A stretch of DNA of 17,936 bases from Xenorhabdus miraniensis (GTDB lineage Bacteria > Pseudomonadota > Gammaproteobacteria > Enterobacterales > Enterobacteriaceae), in contig NZ_NITZ01000038.1 in the NCBI RefSeq assembly GCF_002632615.1, positions 1-17,936 on the forward strand, read 5' to 3'. Made by a program: the position numbers and the translations under genes. The notes beneath the pieces were generated by a model that had not been told where the DNA came from, did no database searches, and saw nothing but the letters and a program-made list of their open reading frames with translations. Position 1 is the first letter of the stretch. Each line of letters opens with the position of its first letter. Of this stretch, positions 6,511-11,889 are shown one piece after another.

Positions 6511-6773
6511 GCTGTTCTCACCTTAAGCTGACATAGTTTGTAGAGTAGTGCGTGAGTTTCCTCATCCGCTTCGCCGCCTGTATCGAACATATCACCGAAA
6601 ATTTCATTCATCCGTGGTGAGAAAATAGAGCATGTTCCCTCTGGCAGTTTGTTGTATAGTCGTAGAGCATCATCTCCCTGACGCTCTAGAACTGCGTCCT
6701 CATATGCCGCCTCTTCGCATTCGCGATCATCCTGTGCGTCATGTTCAGCATAGGGATTGCTGTAATGTCTCAT
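6507..6773 (-). CDS. Hypothetical acidic phage protein, 88 aa
   Basis: An acidic protein (AEHDAQDDRECEEAAYEDAV near the start) with no recognised domain. Both ends are coupled: ATGA overlap with the upstream 90-aa gene and 4-bp overlap with the exonuclease gene downstream. Its position immediately before the recE/recT pair is where lambdoid phages often keep small recombination accessory proteins such as Gam-like inhibitors. No similarity to Gam or Kil is evident, so a role is not assigned. Confidence 0.75.
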   Translation of the reverse strand: MRHYSNPYAEHDAQDDRECEEAAYEDAVLERQGDDALRLYNKLPEGTCSIFSPRMNEIFGDMFDTGGEADEETHALLYKLCQLKVRTA

Positions 6774-7042
6774 GCTGCCTCCCGTTGCTGCTTGTTCAGT
6801 TCCATTGCAATTTTTCGACCCATCCCTGATTTGATGATTGCCTCAACCAAACTGACCTCATCACTGTTATTGACGATGTGAGCGATCATTTCGCTGTGGT
6901 CTGGGTTACTCCGCTTGGCGAACTCCGAGAATGGCATATCAATGTGCAGGTCTGCGGGATTGGTGAATGTTGTTTGCGTACGTCCGTGCAGCGTTCTACT
7001 AGTAATTTCCGCGTAGGTATAACTGAGCGTGATTGGATACAT
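6770..7042 (-). CDS. Hypothetical phage protein, 90 aa
   Basis: Starts MYPITLSYTYAEIT, with a strong Shine-Dalgarno TAGGAGG whose TAG is also the stop codon of the upstream small membrane protein gene. The second half is helical (EMIAHIVNNSDEVSLVEAII), ending KIAMELNKQQREAA. No family recognised. Its ATGA junction to the next gene makes it part of the block leading to the exonuclease. Confidence 0.75.
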   Translation of the reverse strand: MYPITLSYTYAEITSRTLHGRTQTTFTNPADLHIDMPFSEFAKRSNPDHSEMIAHIVNNSDEVSLVEAIIKSGMGRKIAMELNKQQREAA

Positions 7043-7051
7043 AGCTACCTC

Positions 7052-7180
7052 CTAAACCGGAATAAATACGATTGTTGAGATGATGAGTAATGCAATGCGG
7101 CGCTTCCATGCGCGCCTGTTCCTGATTGCCTGTGGTTGTGTTGGCACGACTGCCATTGCGTCGTGGACGTTATTACGCAT
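7052..7180 (-). CDS. Small membrane protein, 42 aa
   Basis: A frame too short for usual cutoffs fills the 188-bp gap between two operon genes. ATG at 7180 is preceded by GAGGGG at about nine bases. The 42-aa product has a polar N-terminus, a basic block (RNRRAWKRR), then a hydrophobic C-terminal segment (IALLIISTIVFIPV) that could be one membrane helix with the positive end cytoplasmic. Its stop TAG is embedded in the next gene's ribosome site. Similar tail-anchored phage microproteins can act in host takeover or exclusion (inference); no homologue is recalled. Confidence 0.65.
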   Translation of the reverse strand: MRNNVHDAMAVVPTQPQAIRNRRAWKRRIALLIISTIVFIPV

Positions 7181-7230
7181 GTAACAGCCCCTCGCTAGTG
7201 AAAACGATTAATGATTTTTCGGTGTTGGGG

Positions 7231-7626
7231 TTATTTCTGGGTCAGAGCGATGAGCGCCTTGGCGTGTATTTTAGCGGATTCGCGGTCGAGGTGAATTAGT
7301 CTGCGTGCGAGCATTTCATTGTCGTAATCGGCATCATCCCATTCAAACATCTCATACATATCGATTGTTCTATCTATTCTAGGAATATAATATTTTGCGT
7401 CATATCCTAACGGCTCCCTCACAGGTTCCGGTACATCTATTAATCCAATCCGAATAGTGCGGGGTTTTAGGCGGTATCCAAAAACATGATCAAAACCGCA
7501 TTCACATGTTAAGGCCTGCCAATCGTTCCCACCATAGTTGACCTCGAAATATTCCCACGGCGTATCCGTCTCCTGCGCCAATTTCGCATACGCCATCATT
7601 AAATCGGCGTGAATATGTTTAGCCAT
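7231..7626 (-). CDS. Hypothetical phage protein, 131 aa
   Basis: The frame opens at 7665, but the ATG at 7626 (MAKHIHADLMMAYA) has GGAG at seven bases and starts two bases after the DUF551 gene stop. It contains TPWEYFEVNYGGNDW and CECGFDHVFGYRLKPRTI. Phrases of the type PWE.FE....W..C are common in small phage early proteins of unknown function. The N-terminus is helical, the centre has aromatic and Cys residues, and the C-terminus is helical (RRLIHLDRESAKIHAKALIAL). No function assigned. Confidence 0.75.
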   Translation of the reverse strand: MAKHIHADLMMAYAKLAQETDTPWEYFEVNYGGNDWQALTCECGFDHVFGYRLKPRTIRIGLIDVPEPVREPLGYDAKYYIPRIDRTIDMYEMFEWDDADYDNEMLARRLIHLDRESAKIHAKALIALTQK

Positions 7627-7628
7627 TG

Positions 7629-7934
7629 TTATTCTCCTGTCGGTGGTTCGGGTAATGGCATCCAATAACTAATTTCTGGTTCATATAATTGCGCACCTCC
7701 ACCGGGGGTTACGTACCATGTATCAATCAGTTCATCGCTATAAATACCCCTAGTAACACCACAGAATGTCACTACTGAGTGGTTGTATTCTTTTGATGAA
7801 TTTCGGTACAGTACCAAATATTTACCATATGGAGGCCTATTGTCGCTGAGCTTAATCCAACCCATGTTTTTTTCATTCTCATTTTCATATTTTAAAATGA
7901 ATTCTTCCATTTTTTTATCAGATTCATCACTCAT
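7629..7934 (-). CDS. DUF551-family phage protein
   Basis: The family is recognised by GWIKLSDNRPP.GKYLVLYR in the middle and SYWMPLPEPP at the C-terminus, the two conserved ends of DUF551 (usually GWI...LP and thW.PLP.pP). These short proteins occur in many enterobacterial phages without known function. ATGs occur at 7940 and 7934; the second is better spaced from AGGA and gives 101 aa. It is the first gene after an intrinsic terminator in the left operon, so its expression should depend on antitermination. Confidence 0.85.
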   Translation of the reverse strand: MSDESDKKMEEFILKYENENEKNMGWIKLSDNRPPYGKYLVLYRNSSKEYNHSVVTFCGVTRGIYSDELIDTWYVTPGGGAQLYEPEISYWMPLPEPPTGE

Positions 7935-7956
7935 TATCATTTTCCTATTATTCAGG

Positions 7957-7984
7957 TAATAAAAAGCCCCACATTGGCGAGGCT
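7957..7984 (-). terminator. Intrinsic terminator inside the left operon (tL-like)
   Basis: On the minus strand AGCCTC pairs with GGGGCT (one G-U) around an 8-nt loop and is followed by TTTTTATTA. It sits in the 51-bp gap between the 62-aa gene and the DUF551 gene. A strong terminator within an operon fits lambda-type tL, bypassed once antitermination is active. Confidence 0.65.
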
Positions 7985-7985
7985 G

Positions 7986-8174
7986 TTATTCGTTTATTGA
8001 AGCTCGTATTTCATTAATAATTTCTTGGCATTTGTCGAGGGAAAATAATAATGATTCTTTATCTTCACATATCAGAGTTGATTTTTCCCCGTCATCAACA
8101 AAATCAAATGCAGTTACCTCGTCAAAACCACTTTCAAAAATACCTTCAATCCACATTTTTAAATGTAATTCCAT
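7986..8174 (-). CDS. Hypothetical acidic phage protein, 62 aa
   Basis: The frame can be read from a TTG at 8240, but the ATG at 8174 (MELHLKMWIEGIFESGF) has GGAG eight bases upstream and is the likely start. The product is acidic and mixed alpha/beta (AFDFVDDGEKSTLICEDKESL). It is the last gene before the operon terminator. No family recognised. The 8175-8233 stretch before it holds no gene other than the tail of this open frame. Confidence 0.65.
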   Translation of the reverse strand: MELHLKMWIEGIFESGFDEVTAFDFVDDGEKSTLICEDKESLLFSLDKCQEIINEIRASINE

Positions 8175-8233
8175 TGAGAATCTCCAATTGTTAATCAACT
8201 CACCCCAGCCACTCGGAAATGAGCTGGAGTTAG

Positions 8234-8395
8234 TTAACAACCATAAATAGCCATTAATTCACGAATAGAACGACGTTTATTTAACGCCGCTTGAACGCAA
8301 TGTTTACGCAAAAATGAATCATGGCGAAAACGAATGGCAGACTGACGGTCGCGTTTCATTAATGCGCGAACTTCATTAATAAATTCGATATTCAT
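8234..8395 (-). CDS. Small basic hypothetical protein, 53 aa
   Basis: A short frame that fills the hole between two left-operon genes. ATG at 8395 has AAGGTG about five bases upstream. The 53-aa product is very basic (VRALMKRDRQSAIRFRHDSF, then LNKRRSIRELMAIYGC) with a net charge suited to nucleic-acid binding. It may be helical throughout. It is one of the first products of PL, a position where lambdoid phages make host-takeover proteins. No homologue recognised. Confidence 0.65.
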   Translation of the reverse strand: MNIEFINEVRALMKRDRQSAIRFRHDSFLRKHCVQAALNKRRSIRELMAIYGC

Positions 8396-8403
8396 TTTGC
8401 ACC

Positions 8404-8604
8404 TTAAAATTGAATGCCTAACGCTTGCTTTATGCGGGTTGGTGAGTGCTTATATGTTGCTAAAACCGTATCACAGAAATTGCATTGTGCTCTGTAATAT
8501 TCGAGCATGTATTTATCCATCAATTTAGGGTCATGAGCCACTGCACGAGGATTAATACCGCGTTCGGTCAGATACAAAATAAATTCGTTGATTCTATTTT
8601 TCAT
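8404..8604 (-). CDS. Small hypothetical protein, 66 aa
   Basis: The frame starts formally at a GTG at 8610 that overlaps the previous stop as GTGA. The ATG at 8604 (MKNRINEFILYLTERGINP) is a better start because GAGGTG lies about five bases before it. The protein is basic and helical, with two cysteines in AQCNFCDTV and the ending RIKQALGIQF. A CX2C alone is not enough for a zinc finger. Second gene after PL; function unknown. Confidence 0.7.
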   Translation of the reverse strand: MKNRINEFILYLTERGINPRAVAHDPKLMDKYMLEYYRAQCNFCDTVLATYKHSPTRIKQALGIQF

Positions 8605-8606
8605 AC

Positions 8607-8984
8607 TCACCTCGCAGTAACATTACCCGACTCCAGACGACGGCGGGTCTTGGATTTGGTTGAGTAGAGTGCCACTTCACTCATGCAGCAATTATTGAAA
8701 CTTGGTGTTGGATCTTGTTGCTCGTCATTCTCTATGACCCGAACAATTAAATTGGCTATTGCGTTGGCGCTGTCATTTTGTTGTCTGTGCTTGAGTGTTA
8801 ATACCTTGCGCGGCTCCGTTTCTACTCCGAACGCCTGATCAATAATATTTTCCAACGCTTTTATTTCAGACTGACGGATATTTTCTTCCAGACGATGACG
8901 GGTCATTAAATTGCCACGCTCTATATGACGGCGCATTTTAGAACTTAATTGACTACCTTTAGGTAAAACAGTAATGCTTTCCAT
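8607..8984 (-). CDS. Basic protein in the lambda N position, with duplicated Arg-rich motif
   Basis: The first gene after PL, 125 aa, in the place held by N in lambda and by nun in HK022. It carries two related arginine-rich stretches: SKMRRHIERGNLMTRHR near residues 15-31 and SKTRRRLESGNVTAR at the C-terminus. They share SK.RR..E.GN..TR. N proteins bind boxB RNA through one short N-terminal arginine helix containing TRR or SR. Overall identity to lambda, P22 or phi21 N is not evident. It may be an RNA-binding antiterminator or a Nun-like exclusion protein; this is positional inference. Start ATG at 8984 follows GGGG about eight bases upstream. Confidence 0.7.
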   Translation of the reverse strand: MESITVLPKGSQLSSKMRRHIERGNLMTRHRLEENIRQSEIKALENIIDQAFGVETEPRKVLTLKHRQQNDSANAIANLIVRVIENDEQQDPTPSFNNCCMSEVALYSTKSKTRRRLESGNVTAR

Positions 8985-9004
8985 TTGATTACCCCTGATT
9001 AGTA

Positions 9005-9130
9005 ATTTTTGGGGCGCAGTTAATGCACTGGGTGACTGTTTTAAATTTGCGCGTCGCTAAAAGATATGCGCAAACTTTCCAGCGACTCTTTGTGTCTATC
9101 CTTAGACTCTGCTAACCACGCCCCAAAAAT
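9005..9130 (-). repeat. 12-bp inverted repeat spanning the PL leader
   Basis: ATTTTTGGGGCG at 9005-9016 is perfectly complementary to CGCCCCAAAAAT at 9119-9130. In the PL transcript the two arms would pair across about 100 nt. The upstream arm overlaps the second hairpin of the nut/put-like element, so the two foldings exclude each other. Between the arms lie two more interleaved inverted repeats: TTTGCGC 9046-9052 with GCGCAAA 9068-9074, and GTCGCT 9053-9058 with AGCGAC 9081-9086. No gene is seen in 8985-9220. Confidence 0.6.
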
Positions 9131-9173
9131 CACTTTGGGTAGGGACTCTCCACACGGGCGGAGCATTCATTGT
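9121..9173 (-). ncRNA. nut/put-like antitermination RNA element, PL copy
   Basis: In the PL transcript, about 45 nt from the predicted start, ACTCTTACA (very like boxA) runs into ACAATGAATG, then a hairpin CTCC-loop-GGAG, GAGTCCCTA, and a second hairpin CCCAAA/TTTGGG. The same block recurs after cro in the PR transcript with a compensatory stem change. One copy near PL and one after cro is the placement of lambda nutL/nutR and HK022 put sites. Which of the two mechanisms applies is not settled by sequence. A 22-codon mini-frame starting at the conserved ATG is also possible but lacks a good ribosome site. Confidence 0.6.
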
Positions 9174-9224
9174 AAGAGTTAGAACTTCCTGTTCTGATTT
9201 GCTGCTGTCCTTTCGTTGATATTA

Positions 9225-9253
9225 AAATTACAAGAAAGTTTGTATTTTGTAAA
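9225..9253 (-). promoter_or_regulatory. Promoter PL
   Basis: Minus strand -35 TTTACA (9248-9253), 17-bp spacer, -10 TAATTT (9225-9230). One operator fills the spacer and a second abuts the upstream side, so repressor binding would block polymerase. Transcription runs left into the antitermination leader and the left operon. AT-rich tracts upstream (9267-9320) could act as UP elements. Confidence 0.75.
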
Positions 9254-9266
9254 CAAGCAAATTTGT
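9230..9266. promoter_or_regulatory. OL operators (two 14-bp sites)
   Basis: ACAAGAAAGTTTGT at 9230-9243 and ACAAGCAAATTTGT at 9253-9266, 23 bp apart, match the three sites between cI and cro (consensus ACAAGNAA..TTTGT, imperfect palindromes). A weaker third half-site CTTGT ends at 9278. They overlap PL and are the expected targets of the CI-like repressor and Cro. Confidence 0.8.
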
Positions 9267-9412
9267 ATTTTTTCTTGTTTTTAAATTAACCGTTTGATTT
9301 AAAAAGAAATAAATTTTTCTTCTTGTTCTGAGTTGTGATTTAGATCACTGATTGGTGATTAAATGTATGGATTGAGTGGGGGTTTATGCAGGGATACAAA
9401 AAAGAAAGGCAC

Positions 9413-9434
9413 AAAAAAGCCCTCGTGGAGGGCT
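9413..9434 (-). terminator. Terminator of the cI operon
   Basis: Read on the minus strand, AGCCCTC pairs with GAGGGCT around a 3-nt loop, followed by six U residues. It lies five bases after the stop of the DUF1828-like gene and closes the cI transcript, matching lambda t(imm) after rexB. The 9279-9412 stretch between it and PL holds no gene that I can support, only AT-rich DNA. Confidence 0.85.
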
Positions 9435-9438
9435 GAAG

Positions 9439-10218
9439 TTAATTAATTGATAGACGGTGATTGATTTTTCTTGCGATTGAAGTCATATCTGACATATCGG
9501 GAACAATATCATTAGCAGCAAACATTAATCTGTTTATGTCCTTTTTAGGTAGTTCGGAAACGTTAGAACAGATAGCCATTGAATCAAAATTATCTTTATT
9601 GGCTGCTAAGTGTTGTAGGGTAATAGTAGTTAGTCTTGCTTTATCTTTATTCCCTATCCCAAAGATATACAGCGGCCTTTTTGTGCTTGTTTTTACCATA
9701 AAATCAATAGGATAATCTTCTTTGTTAGGAACTTCCGCAAGGTAAGTCTCTACAAGGTTTTCTTCGCCTACTATGCTTATGAGGGCTTCTTTCAAATCAT
9801 CATAAAAGCTGGATTCTGTTCTGGAAGATGACCATAATCCTAAATCATAAACTCTAGTAATTCCTTGACCGAACATAAACAAACTTCTCATGAGGTTTTT
9901 GGTATCTGTTAGTATATACAGTTCACCATCATCATCGTGCAAACCTGATTCATTTAACAATGATTGGTATAGATTGCCTCTAGTACCAGTTAAAATTCTA
10001 TTTAAATCAGATTCATAACTTAATCTCATCATTGTGGTTGCCATATCAGAAATCTTCCAACCACCCAAATCAGGTTTTAGGTACGCAACTATTCCATCTC
10101 CATCTCTGGCTGACATAGGGAGATTGACCGCTATCATTCCATGACGCTGAGTAACATGCACAGAGCCACATAAGCTCGTGCATATCTCTCTTTCGATCGC
10201 GTCAAGGTTAGTCGTCAT
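9439..10218 (-). CDS. DUF1828/DUF1829-like protein in the rexB position
   Basis: The 259-aa protein has the DUF1828 hallmark near residues 38-65: RDGDGIVAYLKP, then GGWKISDMATTMMRL (usually dRDGD.i.lyv....g..itDdG.T...L). The C-terminal half, with YPIDFMV and KRPLYIFGI, is consistent with DUF1829, which often follows in the same chain. No enzymatic function is established for either, to my knowledge. The gene starts inside the end of the 170-aa gene (11-bp overlap) and ends at a strong terminator. Lying third in the cI transcription unit, it should be expressed in lysogens. Role as exclusion, defence or toxin-antitoxin component is inferred from position alone. Confidence 0.75.
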   Translation of the reverse strand: MTTNLDAIEREICTSLCGSVHVTQRHGMIAVNLPMSARDGDGIVAYLKPDLGGWKISDMATTMMRLSYESDLNRILTGTRGNLYQSLLNESGLHDDDGELYILTDTKNLMRSLFMFGQGITRVYDLGLWSSSRTESSFYDDLKEALISIVGEENLVETYLAEVPNKEDYPIDFMVKTSTKRPLYIFGIGNKDKARLTTITLQHLAANKDNFDSMAICSNVSELPKKDINRLMFAANDIVPDMSDMTSIARKINHRLSIN

Positions 10219-10720
10219 AAAACATATCTCTCGTCATGTCTATATCAGGTAATTTTAGTCCAACTACATTACAATCGTTAACTAAGCAATGTAAAGCCCC
10301 TTCCCAGCAATTATAGCGTTCTGTCACTTCAGCATAATGTTCAGCCTTTCTACCGACACTCATATACTTTTCTGTTGCTTTATGAATATGAAATCTGTAA
10401 CTAACATCTTCATCTTCAAGTATATTTATGTGCGGATGGTCACAGCCATTATATCGAACCAATGTTATCGATTCATTACCTGGAATCTCAATTATCAATC
10501 CACAAGAGAAATTATCAGGAAGGATAATATTTTGCCTAATGAATAATGTGTACTTTCTATTACCATCCGCAGATACCAGATTGTAATTTTTCCGCTGTGA
10601 TTTTCTCTGTTCTTTCCATTTCGCTTTTGGATTTAACACAACTTTTTCTTCGCTTAGAAACTCTGATATTTGTGAATCTGTATAAACAATATTTGTCATA
10701 TGGTTATCACTATATACCAT
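10208..10720 (-). CDS. Unknown cI-operon protein in the rexA position, 170 aa
   Basis: I cannot name the family. The product has a basic N-terminal segment (NPKAKWKEQRKSQRKNYNLV), a beta-rich centre (RKYTLFIRQNIILPDNFSCG), then the most distinctive part: RYNGCDHPHINILE and FHIHKATEKYMSVGRK, followed by a helix ending CLVNDCNV. The HPHxN and HIH residues could form a metal or active site. ATGs at 10720 and 10699 (MTNIVYTDSQ) are both possible; neither has a clear ribosome site. It is downstream of cI and overlaps the DUF1828-like gene by 11 bp, so the two are one translational unit, in the slot of lambda rexA. Confidence 0.75.
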   Translation of the reverse strand: MVYSDNHMTNIVYTDSQISEFLSEEKVVLNPKAKWKEQRKSQRKNYNLVSADGNRKYTLFIRQNIILPDNFSCGLIIEIPGNESITLVRYNGCDHPHINILEDEDVSYRFHIHKATEKYMSVGRKAEHYAEVTERYNCWEGALHCLVNDCNVVGLKLPDIDMTRDMFYDD

Positions 10721-10767
10721 GCCAGTACTGGATAATTTCTGATAGTTTGAAGTTTGTGTGCTGAACC

Positions 10768-10780
10768 TTACATCACCTCC
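10768..10780 (-). promoter_or_regulatory. Near-perfect Shine-Dalgarno followed by ATG-TAA
   Basis: On the minus strand GGAGGTGATGTAA lies 48 bp before the 170-aa gene. GGAGGTGAT is close to a full complement of the 16S rRNA 3' end, but the only start nearby is an ATG immediately followed by TAA, at very short spacing. It may hold ribosomes upstream of the cassette or be a relic of a lost start. It is an oddity, not a proven control element. Confidence 0.3.
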
Positions 10781-10826
10781 GCTAATATTTTGATCAGAAA
10801 TTGCTTAATTTGTGAGGTTAGGCAGG

Positions 10827-10845
10827 AGGCCGCTAGGTGCGGCCT
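10827..10845. other. Perfect hairpin between cI and the downstream cassette
   Basis: AGGCCGC and GCGGCCT form a 7-bp GC-rich stem with a 5-nt loop. Neither side has a U-tract, so it is a poor intrinsic terminator. It might attenuate or stabilise mRNA between cI and the two downstream genes. The rest of 10721-10910 holds no gene. Confidence 0.5.
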
Positions 10846-10910
10846 GTATTAAAATTTATGACATAGTTAACATTTCGTTTAGTTACTGTTTACTGATGGT
10901 ATGTCTTTTG

Positions 10911-11339
10911 CTAACCTGTTTTAATGCCACGTTTTGCCATCATTTCGGCGAAAATCGCATTAAAATGTGCTGATTTTGTTTTTAATTCACGTAGAAAACG
11001 AGAGGCTTCTTCTGCGGGTAAACTATCGAATAAATCCAACAGTTCCTCTTGTTCTTTGGTTAATTTTCTATAATTTGAAGGAATTAATCCATTAGTAGAC
11101 TGAATTGAAACTTGGGGTTGTGTTGCTTCTTCCACATTGGGATCACCAGTTCCATATTGCAACCACTCCAATGAGCATTTCAAAGCCTTCGATAACTCAA
11201 GCAAAAATCGTGGTCTCTTTGTCATGCCACTTTCTAGTTGCTGAATTGATTGTTGCTTAACGCCAGCGAGAGCGGCTACCTCCACTTGAGTTAGATTCAG
11301 CTCAACTCTTCGATTTCTGACGCGCTCTGAAATTGACAT
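10911..11339 (-). CDS. cI: CI-like phage repressor lacking a peptidase domain
   Basis: The 142-aa protein begins with an HTH_XRE domain: LTQVEVAALAGVKQQSIQQL around residues 16-35, then SGMTKRPRFLLELSKALKC and SLEWLQYGTG. Residues after 70 are a linker and a helical C-terminus (LTKEQEELLDLFDSLPAEEA), probably for oligomerisation. There is no Ser/Lys S24 peptidase domain, which in lambda CI gives RecA-stimulated self-cleavage. The start ATG has GGAG at seven bases. It is divergent from cro with shared operators and its HTH closely resembles Cro, so both should read the same sites. It should maintain lysogeny; induction must use another route. Confidence 0.85.
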   Translation of the reverse strand: MSISERVRNRRVELNLTQVEVAALAGVKQQSIQQLESGMTKRPRFLLELSKALKCSLEWLQYGTGDPNVEEATQPQVSIQSTNGLIPSNYRKLTKEQEELLDLFDSLPAEEASRFLRELKTKSAHFNAIFAEMMAKRGIKTG

Positions 11340-11364
11340 TATGTACTCCTGTGTTCAATTCCTA

Positions 11365-11393
11365 ATTCTCACAAGAAAAGTTGTATTTGACAA
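11365..11393 (-). promoter_or_regulatory. Candidate PRM (cI maintenance promoter)
   Basis: Minus strand -35 TTGTCA (11388-11393), 17-bp spacer, -10 GAGAAT (11365-11370). Its layout over the operators equals that of PL, and its -35 overlaps the PR -35 on the other strand. The weak -10 fits a promoter needing help from bound repressor. No direct proof. Confidence 0.5.
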
Positions 11394-11429
11394 ACAAGCA
11401 ACTTTGTTCTTAAATACAAGAAATTTTGT
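11371..11429. promoter_or_regulatory. OR operators (three 14-bp sites)
   Basis: ACAAGAAAAGTTGT (11371-11384), ACAAGCAACTTTGT (11394-11407) and ACAAGAAATTTTGT (11416-11429) are spaced 23 and 22 bp, about two helical turns. The middle site lies in the PR spacer and the third just after its -10; the first lies in the PRM spacer. Matching sites recur at PL. Confidence 0.85.
11387..11415 (+). promoter_or_regulatory. Promoter PR
   Basis: Consensus -35 TTGACA (11387-11392), 17-bp spacer, -10 TTAAAT (11410-11415). Transcription begins near 11422, giving a leader of only about 20 nt before cro. It drives cro, the antitermination element, cII and replication genes. Confidence 0.85.
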
Positions 11430-11441
11430 ATAGGAGGTACA

Positions 11442-11654
11442 ATGGAAACATTATCGGAACGAATAAAGGCCAGACGTTCAGAAATGAACATGACTCAATC
11501 CGAGCTTGCGATAATTGTCGGCATTCGGCAACAAGCGATTCAGCAAATAGAATCAGGTCTAATTAAGAGACCTCGATTTATTCTGGAAATTGCTAACGCT
11601 CTCAGATGTGATCCATCATGGCTCATCAACGGTAATCACAACAAAATTGTATGA
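11442..11654 (+). CDS. cro: Cro-like regulator
   Basis: The 70-aa protein is one HTH_XRE domain: [20 protein letters not shown] at residues 16-35, then [15 protein letters not shown] and DPSWLINGN. It resembles the N-terminus of the divergent repressor closely (QQ.IQQ.ESG and KRPRF shared), implying the pair arose by duplication and binds the same operators. By analogy it represses PRM and PL during lytic growth. AGGAGG at 11432-11437 fixes the start. A small GCGC-GATA-GCGC hairpin follows the stop codon. Confidence 0.88.
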   Translation: METLSERIKARRSEMNMTQSELAIIVGIRQQAIQQIESGLIKRPRFILEIANALRCDPSWLINGNHNKIV

Positions 11655-11678
11655 TCTGCGCGATAGCGCAAAACCTTC

Positions 11679-11725
11679 ACAATGAATGCCCCGCCCTTGT
11701 GGGGAGTCCCTATCACCTTGGTAGG
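11679..11725 (+). ncRNA. nut/put-like antitermination RNA element, PR copy
   Basis: ACAATGAATG, then hairpin CCCC (11689-11692) with GGGG (11701-11704), the conserved GAGTCCCTA, and a second hairpin CCTATC/GGTAGG (11709-11725, one G-U). The PL copy has CTCC/GGAG in the first stem, a compensatory change at a paired position that supports an RNA structure. Located just after cro, as lambda nutR. The boxA-like segment is weaker here (CCTTCACA). Further hairpins (ACCCGA/TCGGGT and CCTCT/AGAGG) follow before 11800. Confidence 0.6.
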
Positions 11726-11819
11726 CTAAATCACAACCAACCCGAAACTATCGGGTAGCCTTAACTGAACCTCTTAAAGAGGGGCGGTCTTTACCCCAAA
11801 CTATACCCATCATCTATCT

Positions 11820-11846
11820 CAGGATAGTTGATATCCCTGTATTTTT
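11820..11846 (+). terminator. Candidate tR1 terminator between cro and cII
   Basis: GGATA pairs with TATCC around a 5-nt loop (CA/TG can extend it past a bulged C), followed shortly by ATTTTTATT. The stem is weak, as expected for a leaky terminator bypassed by antitermination. The position between the nut/put-like element and cII is that of lambda tR1. Confidence 0.4.
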
Positions 11847-11889
11847 ATTAAACAAAACTAAACAAACAACCATAAATTTAACTTTAGGA

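Noticed and set aside
9046..9086. H-type pseudoknot from two interleaved inverted repeats
   Set aside because: The arms at 9046-9058 are directly adjacent and the linker is too short to span both helices, so alternative hairpins are more likely.
10827..10845. Hairpin after cI as an intrinsic terminator
   Set aside because: The stem is perfect but no U-tract follows on either strand, so I list it only as a structure.
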